Assembly (NCBI GenBank): GCA_011050685.1
Contig: DRFF01000049.1
Location: forward strand, 1 to 64,000
Direction of reading: 5' to 3'
Length of the DNA: 64,000 nucleotides
From: Aurantimonas coralicida
Lineage (GTDB): Bacteria > Pseudomonadota > Alphaproteobacteria > Rhizobiales > Rhizobiaceae
Position numbers and translations under genes: made by a program. The notes beneath the pieces are model-generated. The model was given only the letters and a program-made list of their open reading frames with translations, had not been told where the DNA came from and searched no databases. Positions 25,107 to 33,093 of this stretch are shown piece by piece; positions within the stretch are counted from its first letter, which is position 1; every line of letters begins with the position of its first letter.

Positions 25107-25564
25107 TCCGGTGATCCCGCTGACGTGCCGACCGAACCACGCGCCGCCAAAAGACGCGCCCTCGCTTCGGCCCGGTACGCCTCGAACCGCGACGGCTCCC
25201 AAAGCTGGAAGAAATCGCGGGCACCCACGAAGGCCACCTGATCGGTGATCCCCGTATGCGAACGAACGAAGTCGGTCATGGTGATCCGCCCCTCGCTGTC
25301 GAATTTCAGATACATCCCGTCGCCGAAAGCGAAGACCGACAAATCTTGGAACGTTTCGCTGAACGGGCTGGTCGCATCCATCTGCCGCTCGAAACGCTCC
25401 AAGAGATCGGGACCGCCGACATCCATCACCGGCTGACCGAGACTGCGCATGGCAAACAGCTCGCGAATGCCGCGCGTCGCGATCACCTGCCGAAACGCGG
25501 CCGGCACCGACACGCGCCCTTTGGCGTCGACATTGTTCACCCAGTTGGAGAGAAACCGGTCCAT
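25103..25564 (-). CDS. mraZ: Transcriptional regulator MraZ
   Basis: AbrB-like double-repeat protein that heads the dcw operon and, in studied bacteria, binds G-rich repeats upstream of itself to control the cluster. Two SpoVT-AbrB-like halves are seen, the first with [14 protein letters not shown] (about residues 12-25) and the second with [10 protein letters not shown] (about 88). 153 residues is normal for alphaproteobacteria. ATG 25564 opens with MDRFLSNW. Confidence 0.95.
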   Translation of the reverse strand: MDRFLSNWVNNVDAKGRVSVPAAFRQVIATRGIRELFAMRSLGQPVMDVGGPDLLERFERQMDATSPFSETFQDLSVFAFGDGMYLKFDSEGRITMTDFVRSHTGITDQVAFVGARDFFQLWEPSRFEAYRAEARARLLAARGSVGTSAGSPE

Positions 25565-26071
25565 CAGTTCGCGAATGCTTTGAAGCGACCGGTTCGCATT
25601 CCATCAAAACCCCCGCTCGTCCGCCGCCCCACCAACACAGTTCCGCCCCGGCGAAGCGCGCCATACGGCACCCTTCCCCGGCCCCGGCTCGCCCGAGGCC
25701 CGACCTGCGATGTTCGAAATGGGGCGCTGACCGAGCCCCTAATGATGGATTACCGGATAGCATGGGCACTCTTGGGCGTCAATGGGATAGACCGACACAG
25801 CGCCTGTTGAAAGACATGCCAAATTTTTAGACAATCACTCTTAACGTCCTATTAATATTGATATTTTCAAGATTCCAAGCAGTGCCACCACGGCAACACC
25901 GCAGTCGTGCGATGGGCCTCCGGGGTGGAGGCTAGGCCCTTACGAAGGCAGCGAAAACAAAGGATTGCAGACAAATGCACGCGCGGTGTGGGCACGTCCC
26001 ACAATTCAACCGGGGCAGTTCGGTCGCGACTGCCGGAAGCGGCGCTGCAATTCGCCAGGAACGTAGAAGAG
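25565..26071. other. Intergenic region between mraZ and rnpB
   Basis: About 500 bp without a convincing gene. It contains the mraZ promoter (25754-25782). A strongly G-rich minus-strand leader lies just upstream of mraZ (25610-25700), where MraZ-type boxes would be expected, but I could not establish a clean 10-bp repeat. There is an A+T-rich stretch at 25815-25875. A small stem with GGGCCT/AGGCCC arms lies at 25914-25939, with no T-run beside it. Short open frames here have no coding character. Confidence 0.5.
25754..25782 (-). promoter_or_regulatory. Candidate sigma-70 promoter for mraZ and the dcw operon
   Basis: On the minus strand TTGACG (25782-25777) and TATCCG (25759-25754) are separated by exactly 17 bases. 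Transcription would begin near 25747 and give a leader of about 180 bases before mraZ. The spacing is ideal and the -35 is near consensus; the -10 is weaker. Confidence 0.45.
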
Positions 26072-26523
26072 AAAGAGCCAGTCGGCCTGTAAGCCGGGTT
26101 CTGTAGGCGGCAAAAGCCGCCTGGCGACCATTCCTCTGGGACGGTCCTTGCGAACCGCCTCGAGCAACCCACCCGGACGACCGGCCCGGAGAAGGGCTGG
26201 CGATATCACCCGAAGGCGAACCGCCGCGTCGTCCCTATTCGGTCTTGCTCCCGGTGGGGTTTACCGTGCCGCTGCCGTTGCCGGAAGCGCGGTGGGCTCT
26301 TACCCCACCGTTTCACCCTTACCCCGCCAATACTGCGGCTCCGCTGCCGAGGCTCTTGCGCCGGTCGAGCCGCACTATAGGCGGGGCGGTCTGTTTTCTG
26401 TGGCACTTTCCCTGGGGTCGCCCCCGCCGGACGTTATCCGGCACCGTTTCTCCGTGGAGCCCGGACTTTCCTCCCCCGCCGTCTTTCGACGTATGACGGG
26501 AGCGGTCGCCCAGCCGACTGGCA
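26072..26523 (-). ncRNA. rnpB: RNase P RNA (class A)
   Basis: Catalytic RNA that matures the 5' ends of tRNAs. On the minus strand the universally conserved GAGGAAAGTCCGGGCTCC element lies near 26474-26457 and the 3' conserved CAGAACCCGGCTTACAGG lies near 26104-26087. The P1 helix can be drawn: GCCAGTCGGC (26522-26513) pairs perfectly with GCCGACTGGC (26086-26077). These ends give a length of about 450 bases, plausible for alphaproteobacteria. The exact 3' end is uncertain by a few bases; a T/C-rich stretch follows. Confidence 0.95.
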
Positions 26524-26526
26524 CGC

Positions 26527-26557
26527 CGTAGGTGTCCGCGCGAGGAACGGAAGTCAA
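26527..26557 (-). promoter_or_regulatory. Candidate rnpB promoter
   Basis: TTGACT at 26557-26552 on the minus strand with a possible -10 CCTACG at 26532-26527 and a 19-base spacer, longer than ideal. Initiation would fall near 26521, which agrees with the 5' end set by helix P1. Confidence 0.3.
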
Positions 26558-26633
26558 TGGGAAAGACAGAAGGCGTTGCCGGAATGCTGGCGACGACGCC
26601 ACCCTGTTCAATTTTCAAGCGCCCCTCAAACGC

Positions 26634-26665
26634 AAAACACCCGGCGCCCCCACGCCGGGTGTTTT
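26634..26665 (-). terminator. Intrinsic terminator after the SLT transglycosylase gene
   Basis: Perfect 13-bp stem with arms 26634-26646 (AAAACACCCGGCG) and 26653-26665 around a 6-base loop. On the minus strand the A-rich arm reads as a T-tract (GTTTT). It lies 26 bases beyond the transglycosylase stop and its symmetric form could work in both directions. Confidence 0.75.
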
Positions 26666-26690
26666 CCATTCGAAGCGATGACGAAGCGGC

Positions 26691-27200
26691 TTACGCCCGC
26701 GCCATCTCCACCTTGACCTTCGAGCAATAGCGCTTGGACACCGGGTTCATCCGCTTGGCGTAATGGCCGGCATTGTATTTGAGGATCGTGCCGCAGGTGG
26801 TGCCGCCGCCGCGCTTCACCGCGCCGGCCAGGTAGCGCATGCCCCATTTGATGTTGGTATCGGGATTGTAGAGCGCCTTCGTGCTGCCCTTGTAGCCCAT
26901 GCCGCGTGCCGTCGCCGGCTTGATCTGCATCAGCCCGACCTCGCCGGCGGCGCCGGTCACCTTGGCGCGGTAGCGGCTTTCGACACTCACCACGGCATGC
27001 GCCAGAGCGATCGGCACGCCATTGGCCTTGGCATGTTTGGCGATGATCGCGGCATAGGGCCGCTCGGAAAGGCGCTCCAGCGAGGCCACCTGAACCCCGG
27101 CGGTCTCGGCGTGTTCGGACTCGGTCTGATGAGCGAAGATGGCAGTGGTCTGGCCGAGGAAAATCGTCGCGGCGAGCGCCGCGGCAGTCAGTCTGTGCAT
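26691..27200 (-). CDS. Small secreted lytic transglycosylase (SLT domain)
   Basis: Predicted to cleave MurNAc-GlcNAc bonds in the periplasm. From ATG 27200 the protein begins MHRLTAAALAATIFLG, a signal peptide cut near IFAHQ (about residue 25). The SLT core carries the catalytic Glu in VVSVESRY, then GEVGLMQIKPATARGMG and NPDTNIKWGMRYLAG, the signature order of family-1 SLT enzymes. At 169 residues it is a minimal single-domain form. It resembles the small rhizobial lysozyme-like transglycosylases; the cellular role is not known. The upstream frame to 27341 is rejected for lack of signal structure. Confidence 0.88.
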   Translation of the reverse strand: MHRLTAAALAATIFLGQTTAIFAHQTESEHAETAGVQVASLERLSERPYAAIIAKHAKANGVPIALAHAVVSVESRYRAKVTGAAGEVGLMQIKPATARGMGYKGSTKALYNPDTNIKWGMRYLAGAVKRGGGTTCGTILKYNAGHYAKRMNPVSKRYCSKVKVEMARA

Positions 27201-27334
27201 GAATACCCCAAATTGATCGAAGGCCGCCCAACCCCTTGTGCAGGCGGCTTTTACCCCTCGCCACAAATGCATCGCGGCTTCGGCGAGCCGTGGTGTGCAG
27301 CGCAATATGATCGGGAATGTGGCATCGCTGTCAC

Positions 27335-27359
27335 GCAACATTTCATATTGAAATATTGC
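27335..27359. repeat. 25-bp near-perfect inverted repeat
   Basis: Arms GCAACATTTCA (27335-27345) and TGAAATATTGC (27349-27359) match at 10 of 11 positions around a 3-base centre TAT. It lies 9 bases past the amidase stop and about 135 bp upstream of the SLT gene. It could be an amidase terminator without a T-run or a protein-binding site. Confidence 0.5.
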
Positions 27360-27367
27360 GGCCTGGA

Positions 27368-28156
27368 TCAGGCGACGCTCGGTGCCCCAGCATCCCGGTC
27401 GAAGGGCGAGCGGGGCAAAGCCGTCAGCAACCGATGCAGGGTCTCGATCGTCGACGCGTCGGCGACGCCGTCGACACGTTCGGGACGAAAATGACGCTGG
27501 AAGGCGACCGTCGCGAAATGGGTCGTATCCTCGAACACGCCGTCGATCGGCACCGCGTAACCATAGGCGGCCAGCAGCGACTGATAAGCGCTGACCGGCT
27601 CGCCCTGATCACCCCGGCCGAAGAATCGGCCACCGCGCAACGGAGCCGGCATGACGAAGTGTCCAATGCCCGCAAAAAAAAGTTGATCCCAAGGGAACTT
27701 TTCGCCAGGATCTGATTTTCGTGCGGGCGCAATGTCGGAGTGTGCCAGCACGAATTCAGGCGGAATCGGCCAGCGGCCGACACATTCCCTGCCTAATTCG
27801 ATGACAGCTTCGATCTGCGCGGCGGGAAAATCCGGGTAGCCGTTGCCATGACCGACATTGACGATCTCGATGCCGATCGAACGGGAATTGACGTCGCCGC
27901 GTCCCCGCCAACTGCCTTCGCCGGCGTGCCATGCGCGTTGCTCCTCGGGCACCATCTGGACGACGCGGCCGTCCTCATGCACGAGATAGTGGCAGGACAC
28001 CCCGCTTTGCGGATCGCACAGCCAACGCACCGCCCCCTCGCCCGTGCCCATCCCGGTATAGTGGAGGATCAGCATGTCCGGGCCACCCGACAACCGGCGT
28101 TCGGTGTGGTTGGGCGACGGCCGGACCTCGTCGATGCGCGCGGCGTCGGGTTTCAA
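27368..28156 (-). CDS. N-acetylmuramoyl-L-alanine amidase (Amidase_2) with peptidoglycan-binding domain
   Basis: Zinc amidase of the AmpD/AmiD superfamily that cuts the bond between MurNAc and L-Ala. Zinc ligands are suggested by His in LILHYTGM (about residue 32) and by VLAHSDIAPARKSDPG (His and Asp, about 139-150). A C-terminal peptidoglycan-binding-1 domain of about 60 residues follows (YGYAVPIDGVFEDTTHFATVAFQRHF). No signal peptide is visible, so it may act in the cytoplasm on recycled anhydro-muropeptides or be exported another way. The start is TTG 28156, whose TTGA overlaps the stop of the DjlA-like gene, with GGAAAG upstream; no ATG occurs before the first zinc ligand. Confidence 0.88.
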   Translation of the reverse strand: MKPDAARIDEVRPSPNHTERRLSGGPDMLILHYTGMGTGEGAVRWLCDPQSGVSCHYLVHEDGRVVQMVPEEQRAWHAGEGSWRGRGDVNSRSIGIEIVNVGHGNGYPDFPAAQIEAVIELGRECVGRWPIPPEFVLAHSDIAPARKSDPGEKFPWDQLFFAGIGHFVMPAPLRGGRFFGRGDQGEPVSAYQSLLAAYGYAVPIDGVFEDTTHFATVAFQRHFRPERVDGVADASTIETLHRLLTALPRSPFDRDAGAPSVA

Positions 28157-28866
28157 GCCGCGGTCTTTCCGGAGATGGAGTGATAGGCGGCGTTGATCGC
28201 CTTCATCCGTTCCGTTGCGATGAACATGAACTCGTCCGGTACGCCGCGGGCGGACAGCCGGTCGGGATGGTTCTCGCGCACCAGCGACAGATAACGCGCG
28301 CGGGTCTCCGCCGGGGGCGCGTCCGGATCGAGCCCGAGCACCGCATAGGGGTTCTCGGCACCCAGGATATGGCGGTTCTTGATCCGGGCGAATTCCTGCT
28401 CAGTCAGGCCGAAGATCCGGCCGATCTCGGCGAGAAACGCCAGTTCGCGCTCATGCACCAGGCCATCCGCCTTGGCGATGTGGAACAGGCCGTCGAGGAC
28501 ATCCGCCAGCAACTGGCAATCCCCGTCCTCGTCACGGCACAAAGCCCGCAGACGCGCGGCATAGATCTCGAAGCCGGCAATGTCCTCCTTGGCAATGTCA
28601 TAGAGGCGAAAGACATTGCGCATTTCCTCGGGCGGAATCTCCAGAATCTGCCGGAACGCGGTGATTTCCTGCTGGGAGACGATGCCGTCGGCTTTCGCCA
28701 TCTTGGCGGACAGGGCGATCACCGCGACGCCGAAGGCGACCCGACGGCGGGTCTCCCGGTCGCCGCCGAACAACGCCCGGATGCTTTCCAGAATCGCCTC
28801 GAGACTGGCTCGGCCACCGGCCGGGATTGCCTGGAGCAGGGTATTGAGGTTGGATAATATCTGCAT
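28153..28866 (-). CDS. DjlA-like TerB/J-domain co-chaperone
   Basis: Protein with an N-terminal TerB-like helical domain (about residues 45-150, with VIALSAKMAKADG and LFHIAKADGLVHERE) and a C-terminal J domain (about 170-235) that keeps the HPD motif in VRENHPDRLS. The HPD motif stimulates DnaK-type ATPase activity. Unlike Escherichia coli DjlA there is no clear N-terminal membrane segment. ATG 28866 (MQILSNL) is preferred to an upstream TTG at 28899. It overlaps the amidase start, a gene pair often found together in Hyphomicrobiales. Confidence 0.87.
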   Translation of the reverse strand: MQILSNLNTLLQAIPAGGRASLEAILESIRALFGGDRETRRRVAFGVAVIALSAKMAKADGIVSQQEITAFRQILEIPPEEMRNVFRLYDIAKEDIAGFEIYAARLRALCRDEDGDCQLLADVLDGLFHIAKADGLVHERELAFLAEIGRIFGLTEQEFARIKNRHILGAENPYAVLGLDPDAPPAETRARYLSLVRENHPDRLSARGVPDEFMFIATERMKAINAAYHSISGKTAA

Positions 28867-29189
28867 TGCGGAGGCTCGCCGCCCTTTGTCGATGCGCAAT
28901 TATCGGCGATCGCTCCCGGCGAGGCAAATGCCGCACCGCACCCTGCCGCCATCAAGGTCGGGATCGCTCGCGACCCTGTAAATGATGCCGGCAAGCTTCG
29001 GTCAAGCTCACTTTGATCTGATCGGAGTGAGATTGCGCGAATTTCGTCCTGGATTGCGCCGGAGCGCCCCGATCGGCTTGGCAGCCGTCCGCGTCCGCTG
29101 CCAGACTCGCGAAAGCCTACCCCGGCCCCACTTGCGATTTGCCCCAACCCGCCATCATGATGGCCCCCTCGAACCGAGCCGAGCCGACG
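28867..29189. other. Divergent intergenic region between djlA-like and lysozyme genes
   Basis: About 320 bp separating oppositely transcribed genes, so it should carry two promoters. I did not find a clear -35/-10 pair. Nothing with coding character was seen, although part of 29139-29189 is in frame with the lysozyme and could be its extended N-terminus. Confidence 0.35.
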
Positions 29190-30002
29190 ATGAAGCCCTT
29201 TTTTCCAACCCACCCAGCCCCATCGACCCGAGCGCGCCGCGGTCTGGGCAGGCGGGCGCTTGTCCTGGCCGGCATAGCGGCGGCGCTGCTGGTCGGCGGC
29301 TGCCGTTCCACTGCCCTCGACGTCAAGGAGCTCGGCCTCACTGGCATGGCCGCTGAGTCGGCCTATCAATACCCGGTCCACGGCATCGACATCTCGAAAT
29401 ATCAAGGCGCGATCGACTGGGACGCGGCCCGCGACAGCGGTGTCGCCTTTGCCTGGCTGAAGGCGACCGAGGGCGGCGACCGGGTCGACGAACGGTTTGC
29501 GGAAAACTGGCGGAAAACCCGGGCGGTCGGCATACCGCGCGGCGCTTATCATTTCTGGTATCATTGCCGGCCAGGCATCGAGCAGGCACGGGCCTTCATC
29601 AACGCCGTCCCAAAAGATCGCCTGGCGCTGCCGCCGGTGATCGACATCGAATGGACGCCCTTCTCGCCGACCTGCACCAAGCGCCCGCCCCGCGAGGAGC
29701 TGGTCCGCGAGGTAACGGCAATGGCCGATGCCCTCGAACGCCATTATGGGCAGCGCCCGCTGCTCTACATCCCGATCGACGTGCATCGCGACCGGCTGGT
29801 CGGCGCCTTCCCGCGCCATGAGGTCTGGGTGCGAGCAGTGCGGGACCACCCCGACAACGTCTATGAGGACCGCCGATTCCGGTTCTGGCAATACACCGAG
29901 AAGGGCACCGTGCCGGGCATAAAGGGCGAGGTCGACCGCAACGCCTTTGCCGGTACCCGCGAGGATTGGAAAAAGTGGCTTGAAGCCAATCTCTCGCGCT
30001 GA
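29190..30002 (+). CDS. GH25-family lysozyme lipoprotein
   Basis: Glycoside hydrolase family 25 muramidase anchored as a lipoprotein. From ATG 29190 a basic n-region is followed by a hydrophobic core and lipobox LVGGC (lipidated Cys38). The catalytic domain opens with VHGIDISKYQGAIDW and carries FAWLKATEGG and the DIE-type VIDIEW, the acidic residues of GH25. It closes with FRFWQYTEKG. 270 residues is normal for secreted bacterial GH25 proteins. In-frame ATGs at 29157 and 29160 are alternatives. The absence of phage genes and the lipobox argue for a cellular rather than a phage lysozyme. Confidence 0.88.
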   Translation: MKPFFPTHPAPSTRARRGLGRRALVLAGIAAALLVGGCRSTALDVKELGLTGMAAESAYQYPVHGIDISKYQGAIDWDAARDSGVAFAWLKATEGGDRVDERFAENWRKTRAVGIPRGAYHFWYHCRPGIEQARAFINAVPKDRLALPPVIDIEWTPFSPTCTKRPPREELVREVTAMADALERHYGQRPLLYIPIDVHRDRLVGAFPRHEVWVRAVRDHPDNVYEDRRFRFWQYTEKGTVPGIKGEVDRNAFAGTREDWKKWLEANLSR

Positions 30003-30076
30003 ATTTCTTCAATCCGCCATCTTGCGTGGCTAAGCGGCGTGCGCCCTCACCGTCTTCAGAGAAAAGGATCCCCGCG

Positions 30077-31264
30077 ATGCTTCGAGCCCGCCGTCTTGCC
30101 CTGACCCTGACATTGCTCCTCTCCGGCACCAGTCTCGCGGCGGCGCAACAATGCGGCGGCGACTTTTCGCAGTTCCTCGACGGGGTCCGGGCCGAAGCAC
30201 TCGCAAAGGGCCTGTCTCCGGCTGCCGTCGATACGGCGCTCGCCGGCATGCGAATCGACCAGAAGGTGCTCGCCGCCGACCGGGCGCAGGGCGTCTTCGC
30301 CCAGGATTGGCAGCAATTCGCCACTCGCATGGTCAATGGTCACCGGCTGACCCAGGGCAAGGCGAACCTTCAAAAATACGCCGGCCTCCTTGCCCAGGTG
30401 GAGGCAGAGACGGGCGTTCCCGGTTCGGTGATCGCCGCCTTCTGGGGGTTGGAGACCGACTACGGCGCTGTGCTCGGCAATTTCGACACGTTGGCGGCGC
30501 TGGCGACGCTCGCCCATGATTGCCGGCGGCCAGAGTTGTTCCGCCCGCATCTCATCGGCGCGATCGAGATCGTCGATCGCGGCTACCTCACCCCGTCGGA
30601 GATGAAGGGCGCCTGGGCCGGCGAGATCGGCCAGACCCAGCTTCTGCCGGAGGAATATATCGCCTTCGGCACCGACGGCGACGGCAATGGCCGCGTCGAT
30701 CTGCGCAAGGATGCCGCGGACGTCCTCGTCACCACCGGCAAATACATCCAGTCGCTCGGCTGGCGCGGCGGCGAGCCGTGGCTGGAAGCCGTGCGAGTGC
30801 CGGCGGATTTCCCCTGGGATCGCGCCGCCCTCGTCAACAAGGAGCCGCGCTCCAGCTTCGCCGCGCTCGGCGTCGCCAGGGCCGACGGTTCGCCGCTCCC
30901 CACCGACGAGCTGCCAGCGGCCCTGATCCTGCCGATGGGGCGCGGCGGCCCGGCCTTTCTCGCCTATCCGAACTTCGACATCTATCTGAAATGGAACAAG
31001 TCGCTGGTCTACTCCCTGACCGCGGCGTATTTCTCGACGCGCCTCGCCGGTGTCCCGCCGATCGACATGGGCAATCCGCAGCCGGGCCTCGACCTCGATC
31101 AGACCAAGCGACTGCAGCAGCGACTCGTCGAGCTCGGCCATGATGTCGGCGGCGTCGATGGCATCCTCGGCGAAAACACCCGCTCTGCCGTGCGCCGCGA
31201 GCAGCAGCGGTTAGGCCTGCCGGCCGACGGCTGGCCGACGCGGGATCTGCTCTCGGCGCTGTAG
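30077..31264 (+). CDS. Lytic murein transglycosylase, MltB/SLT_2 family
   Basis: Periplasmic enzyme that cleaves glycan strands with formation of anhydro-MurNAc. From ATG 30077 a signal peptide ends near SLAAAQQ (about residue 22); there is no lipobox, unlike classical MltB. The SLT_2 domain carries the catalytic Glu in WGLETDYGAVLG and the motif EIGQTQLLPEEYIAFG. A C-terminal peptidoglycan-binding-1 domain (about 335-395, LVELGHDVGGVDGILGENTRSA) follows. 395 residues. AAGGA lies 9 bases ahead of the start. Confidence 0.93.
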   Translation: MLRARRLALTLTLLLSGTSLAAAQQCGGDFSQFLDGVRAEALAKGLSPAAVDTALAGMRIDQKVLAADRAQGVFAQDWQQFATRMVNGHRLTQGKANLQKYAGLLAQVEAETGVPGSVIAAFWGLETDYGAVLGNFDTLAALATLAHDCRRPELFRPHLIGAIEIVDRGYLTPSEMKGAWAGEIGQTQLLPEEYIAFGTDGDGNGRVDLRKDAADVLVTTGKYIQSLGWRGGEPWLEAVRVPADFPWDRAALVNKEPRSSFAALGVARADGSPLPTDELPAALILPMGRGGPAFLAYPNFDIYLKWNKSLVYSLTAAYFSTRLAGVPPIDMGNPQPGLDLDQTKRLQQRLVELGHDVGGVDGILGENTRSAVRREQQRLGLPADGWPTRDLLSAL

Positions 31265-31359
31265 ACCCGTCCGGGTCGCGGGTTTCCTTATTCCCAGCGG
31301 CCCGGCTCCTTCTTTCTTTTTCGCCGATGCTCTCGTCGAGCTTTTTCGGCCCTCCCCAC

Positions 31360-31374
31360 TAGACGACCGGTCTA
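31360..31374. promoter_or_regulatory. Palindromic operator of the TetR regulator
   Basis: TAGAC-GACCG-GTCTA, perfect 5-bp arms with a 5-base centre, 12 bases before the regulator ATG. Its form resembles the TAGACC-type boxes reported for NemR-like TetR proteins, and its position fits autoregulation. Confidence 0.6.
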
Positions 31375-31385
31375 ATCGACCCAAT

Positions 31386-31973
31386 ATGTCGGCCATGACC
31401 GATACCCGAACGCATCTTCTGACCGTTGGAAGAGGGCTCGCCGCCCAGCGGGGATTCACGGCCGTGGGGCTTCAGGAACTTCTGAAGGCGGCCGCGGTGC
31501 CGAAGGGGTCATTCTACCATTACTTCCCCTCCAAGGAGGCGTATGGCTGCGCGTTGCTCGAAAGCTTCGTGAAAGGCTACAAGGCCGATCTCACCCAGAC
31601 ACTCGACAACACTGCTCTGTCGGCGAAGGATCGCCTGCTGGGCTATTTTTCCGACTGGCGGCTGAAACAATGCAGCTCCCGGTCGGAGGATCGGTGCCTT
31701 GTGGTCAAGCTGTCCGCCGAGGTCGCCGACCTGTCGCCCGGCATGAGCGCGATCCTGCAGGACGGGGTCGGTGCGATCGTCGCCAAATTGGCCTCGGTTC
31801 TACGCCAAGGCGTCAGCGACGGGTCGATCGGTCCGACCGATGATCCGGAAGCCCTCGCCACGACCCTTTACCAGATCTGGCTCGGTGCGAGCCTCATGGC
31901 CAGTCTGGCACGGGACGGCTCTCCTTTCGATGTCGCCATGGCGGCGACCGAGAGGCTGATCCGTCGGCCCTGA
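31386..31973 (+). CDS. TetR/AcrR family transcriptional regulator
   Basis: One-component repressor. The N-terminal TetR helix-turn-helix covers about residues 8-55 (GRGLAAQRGFTAVGLQELLK... PKGSFYHYFPSKEAYG), the typical DNA-binding signature. The C-terminal ligand domain begins near residue 75 and resembles the TetR_C group that includes NemR/AcuR-type regulators. Cysteines at about 95 and 103 (KQCSSRSEDRC) could serve electrophile sensing, which is inference. Encoded just ahead of and in the same direction as a CurA-type reductase. Confidence 0.9.
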   Translation: MSAMTDTRTHLLTVGRGLAAQRGFTAVGLQELLKAAAVPKGSFYHYFPSKEAYGCALLESFVKGYKADLTQTLDNTALSAKDRLLGYFSDWRLKQCSSRSEDRCLVVKLSAEVADLSPGMSAILQDGVGAIVAKLASVLRQGVSDGSIGPTDDPEALATTLYQIWLGASLMASLARDGSPFDVAMAATERLIRRP

Positions 31974-32035
31974 AATTGTCTCGCGCCGGACGAACAACCG
32001 CGCGCCCTCCCTTACATTCCAATCGAAAGTTGATC

Positions 32036-33073
32036 ATGCCCCAAACCGACAACGCCAACCGCCGTATCGTTCTCGCCGAACGCCCCAAGGGCGAGCCGAC
32101 CGACAGCACGCTCAAGCTCGAAAGCATGGCCATCCCCGCTCCCGCGGATGGCCAGATGCTGTTGCGCACCGAGTTCCTGTCGCTCGATCCCTATATGCGC
32201 GGCCGCATGAGTGACGCGCCCTCCTATGCCCCGCCGGTCGCGGTCGGCGAGGTCATGGTCGGCGGCACGGTGTCAAAGGTTGTCGAATCCAAGCTGAAGG
32301 GTTTCGACACGGGCGACTGGGTGCTCAGCTTCAACGGCTGGCAGGACTACGCGCTGTCAGACGGCGAAGGCGTAACGGCGCTGGGTCGCGATCCCGAGCA
32401 TCCGTCTTGGGCGCTCGGCATCATGGGCATGCCCGGCTTCACCGCCTGGGCGGGGCTCACCCAGATCGGCGCGCCGAAAGAAGGCGAGACCCTCGTCGTC
32501 GCCGCGGCAACCGGCCCTGTGGGCGCTACGGTCGGCCAGATCGGCAAGCTCATGGGCTGCCGCGTCGTCGGGATTGCGGGCGGTGCTGAAAAGTGTGCCT
32601 ACGCCGTCGACACGCTCGGCTTCGATGCCTGCATCGATCACAAATCCGGGGATTTCGCCGAACAGCTGAAAGCCGCGACGCCTGACGGCATCGACATCTA
32701 TTTCGAGAATGTCGGCGGCAAGGTCCTCGACGCGGTCGTGCCCCTGCTCAATATCGGCGCCCGCATCCCGGTCTGCGGCCTGGTCTCGCAGTACAACGCG
32801 ACCAGCCTGCCCGACGGGCCGGACCGGATGAACTGGCTGATGGGTCAGATCCTGCGCAAGCAGCTGACCGTGCGCGGCTTCATCATCTTCAACGACTTCG
32901 TCCACCTCTATCCCGAATTCGCCAAAGCGATGAGTGCGTGGATCGAGGCGGGGAAGATCCACTACCGCGAAGAGATCATCGACGGTCTTGAAAACGCCCC
33001 GCAGGCCCTCTTCGGCCTGCTCAAGGGCGAGAATTTCGGCAAGCGGGTGATCCGCGTCGGCAACACGAAATAA
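32036..33073 (+). CDS. NADPH-dependent CurA/LTB4DH-type reductase (MDR superfamily)
   Basis: Zinc-independent medium-chain dehydrogenase/reductase expected to reduce activated C=C bonds of enones with NADPH. The N-terminal ADH_N_2-type domain includes TEFLSLDPYMRGRM; the Rossmann motif AATGPVGATVGQIGK lies at about residues 158-172, and DIYFENVGGKVLDAV is a family hallmark. 345 residues is typical. ATG 32036 follows the TetR gene by 62 bp. No zinc-binding cysteine cluster is present. Confidence 0.92.
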   Translation: MPQTDNANRRIVLAERPKGEPTDSTLKLESMAIPAPADGQMLLRTEFLSLDPYMRGRMSDAPSYAPPVAVGEVMVGGTVSKVVESKLKGFDTGDWVLSFNGWQDYALSDGEGVTALGRDPEHPSWALGIMGMPGFTAWAGLTQIGAPKEGETLVVAAATGPVGATVGQIGKLMGCRVVGIAGGAEKCAYAVDTLGFDACIDHKSGDFAEQLKAATPDGIDIYFENVGGKVLDAVVPLLNIGARIPVCGLVSQYNATSLPDGPDRMNWLMGQILRKQLTVRGFIIFNDFVHLYPEFAKAMSAWIEAGKIHYREEIIDGLENAPQALFGLLKGENFGKRVIRVGNTK

Positions 33074-33093
33074 TCAGTCTCAAGGATAAGCAC

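Noticed and set aside
25600-25700. G-rich leader upstream of mraZ as MraZ-binding repeats
   Set aside because: Several GGGG runs occur, but I could not show the regular 10-bp spacing of TGGGN-type boxes, so it is mentioned only in the gap description.
29190-31264. GH25 lysozyme plus MltB-like enzyme as a phage lysis cassette
   Set aside because: Both have signal sequences (one a lipobox), there are no holin, tail or terminase genes, and the region is flanked by core genes.
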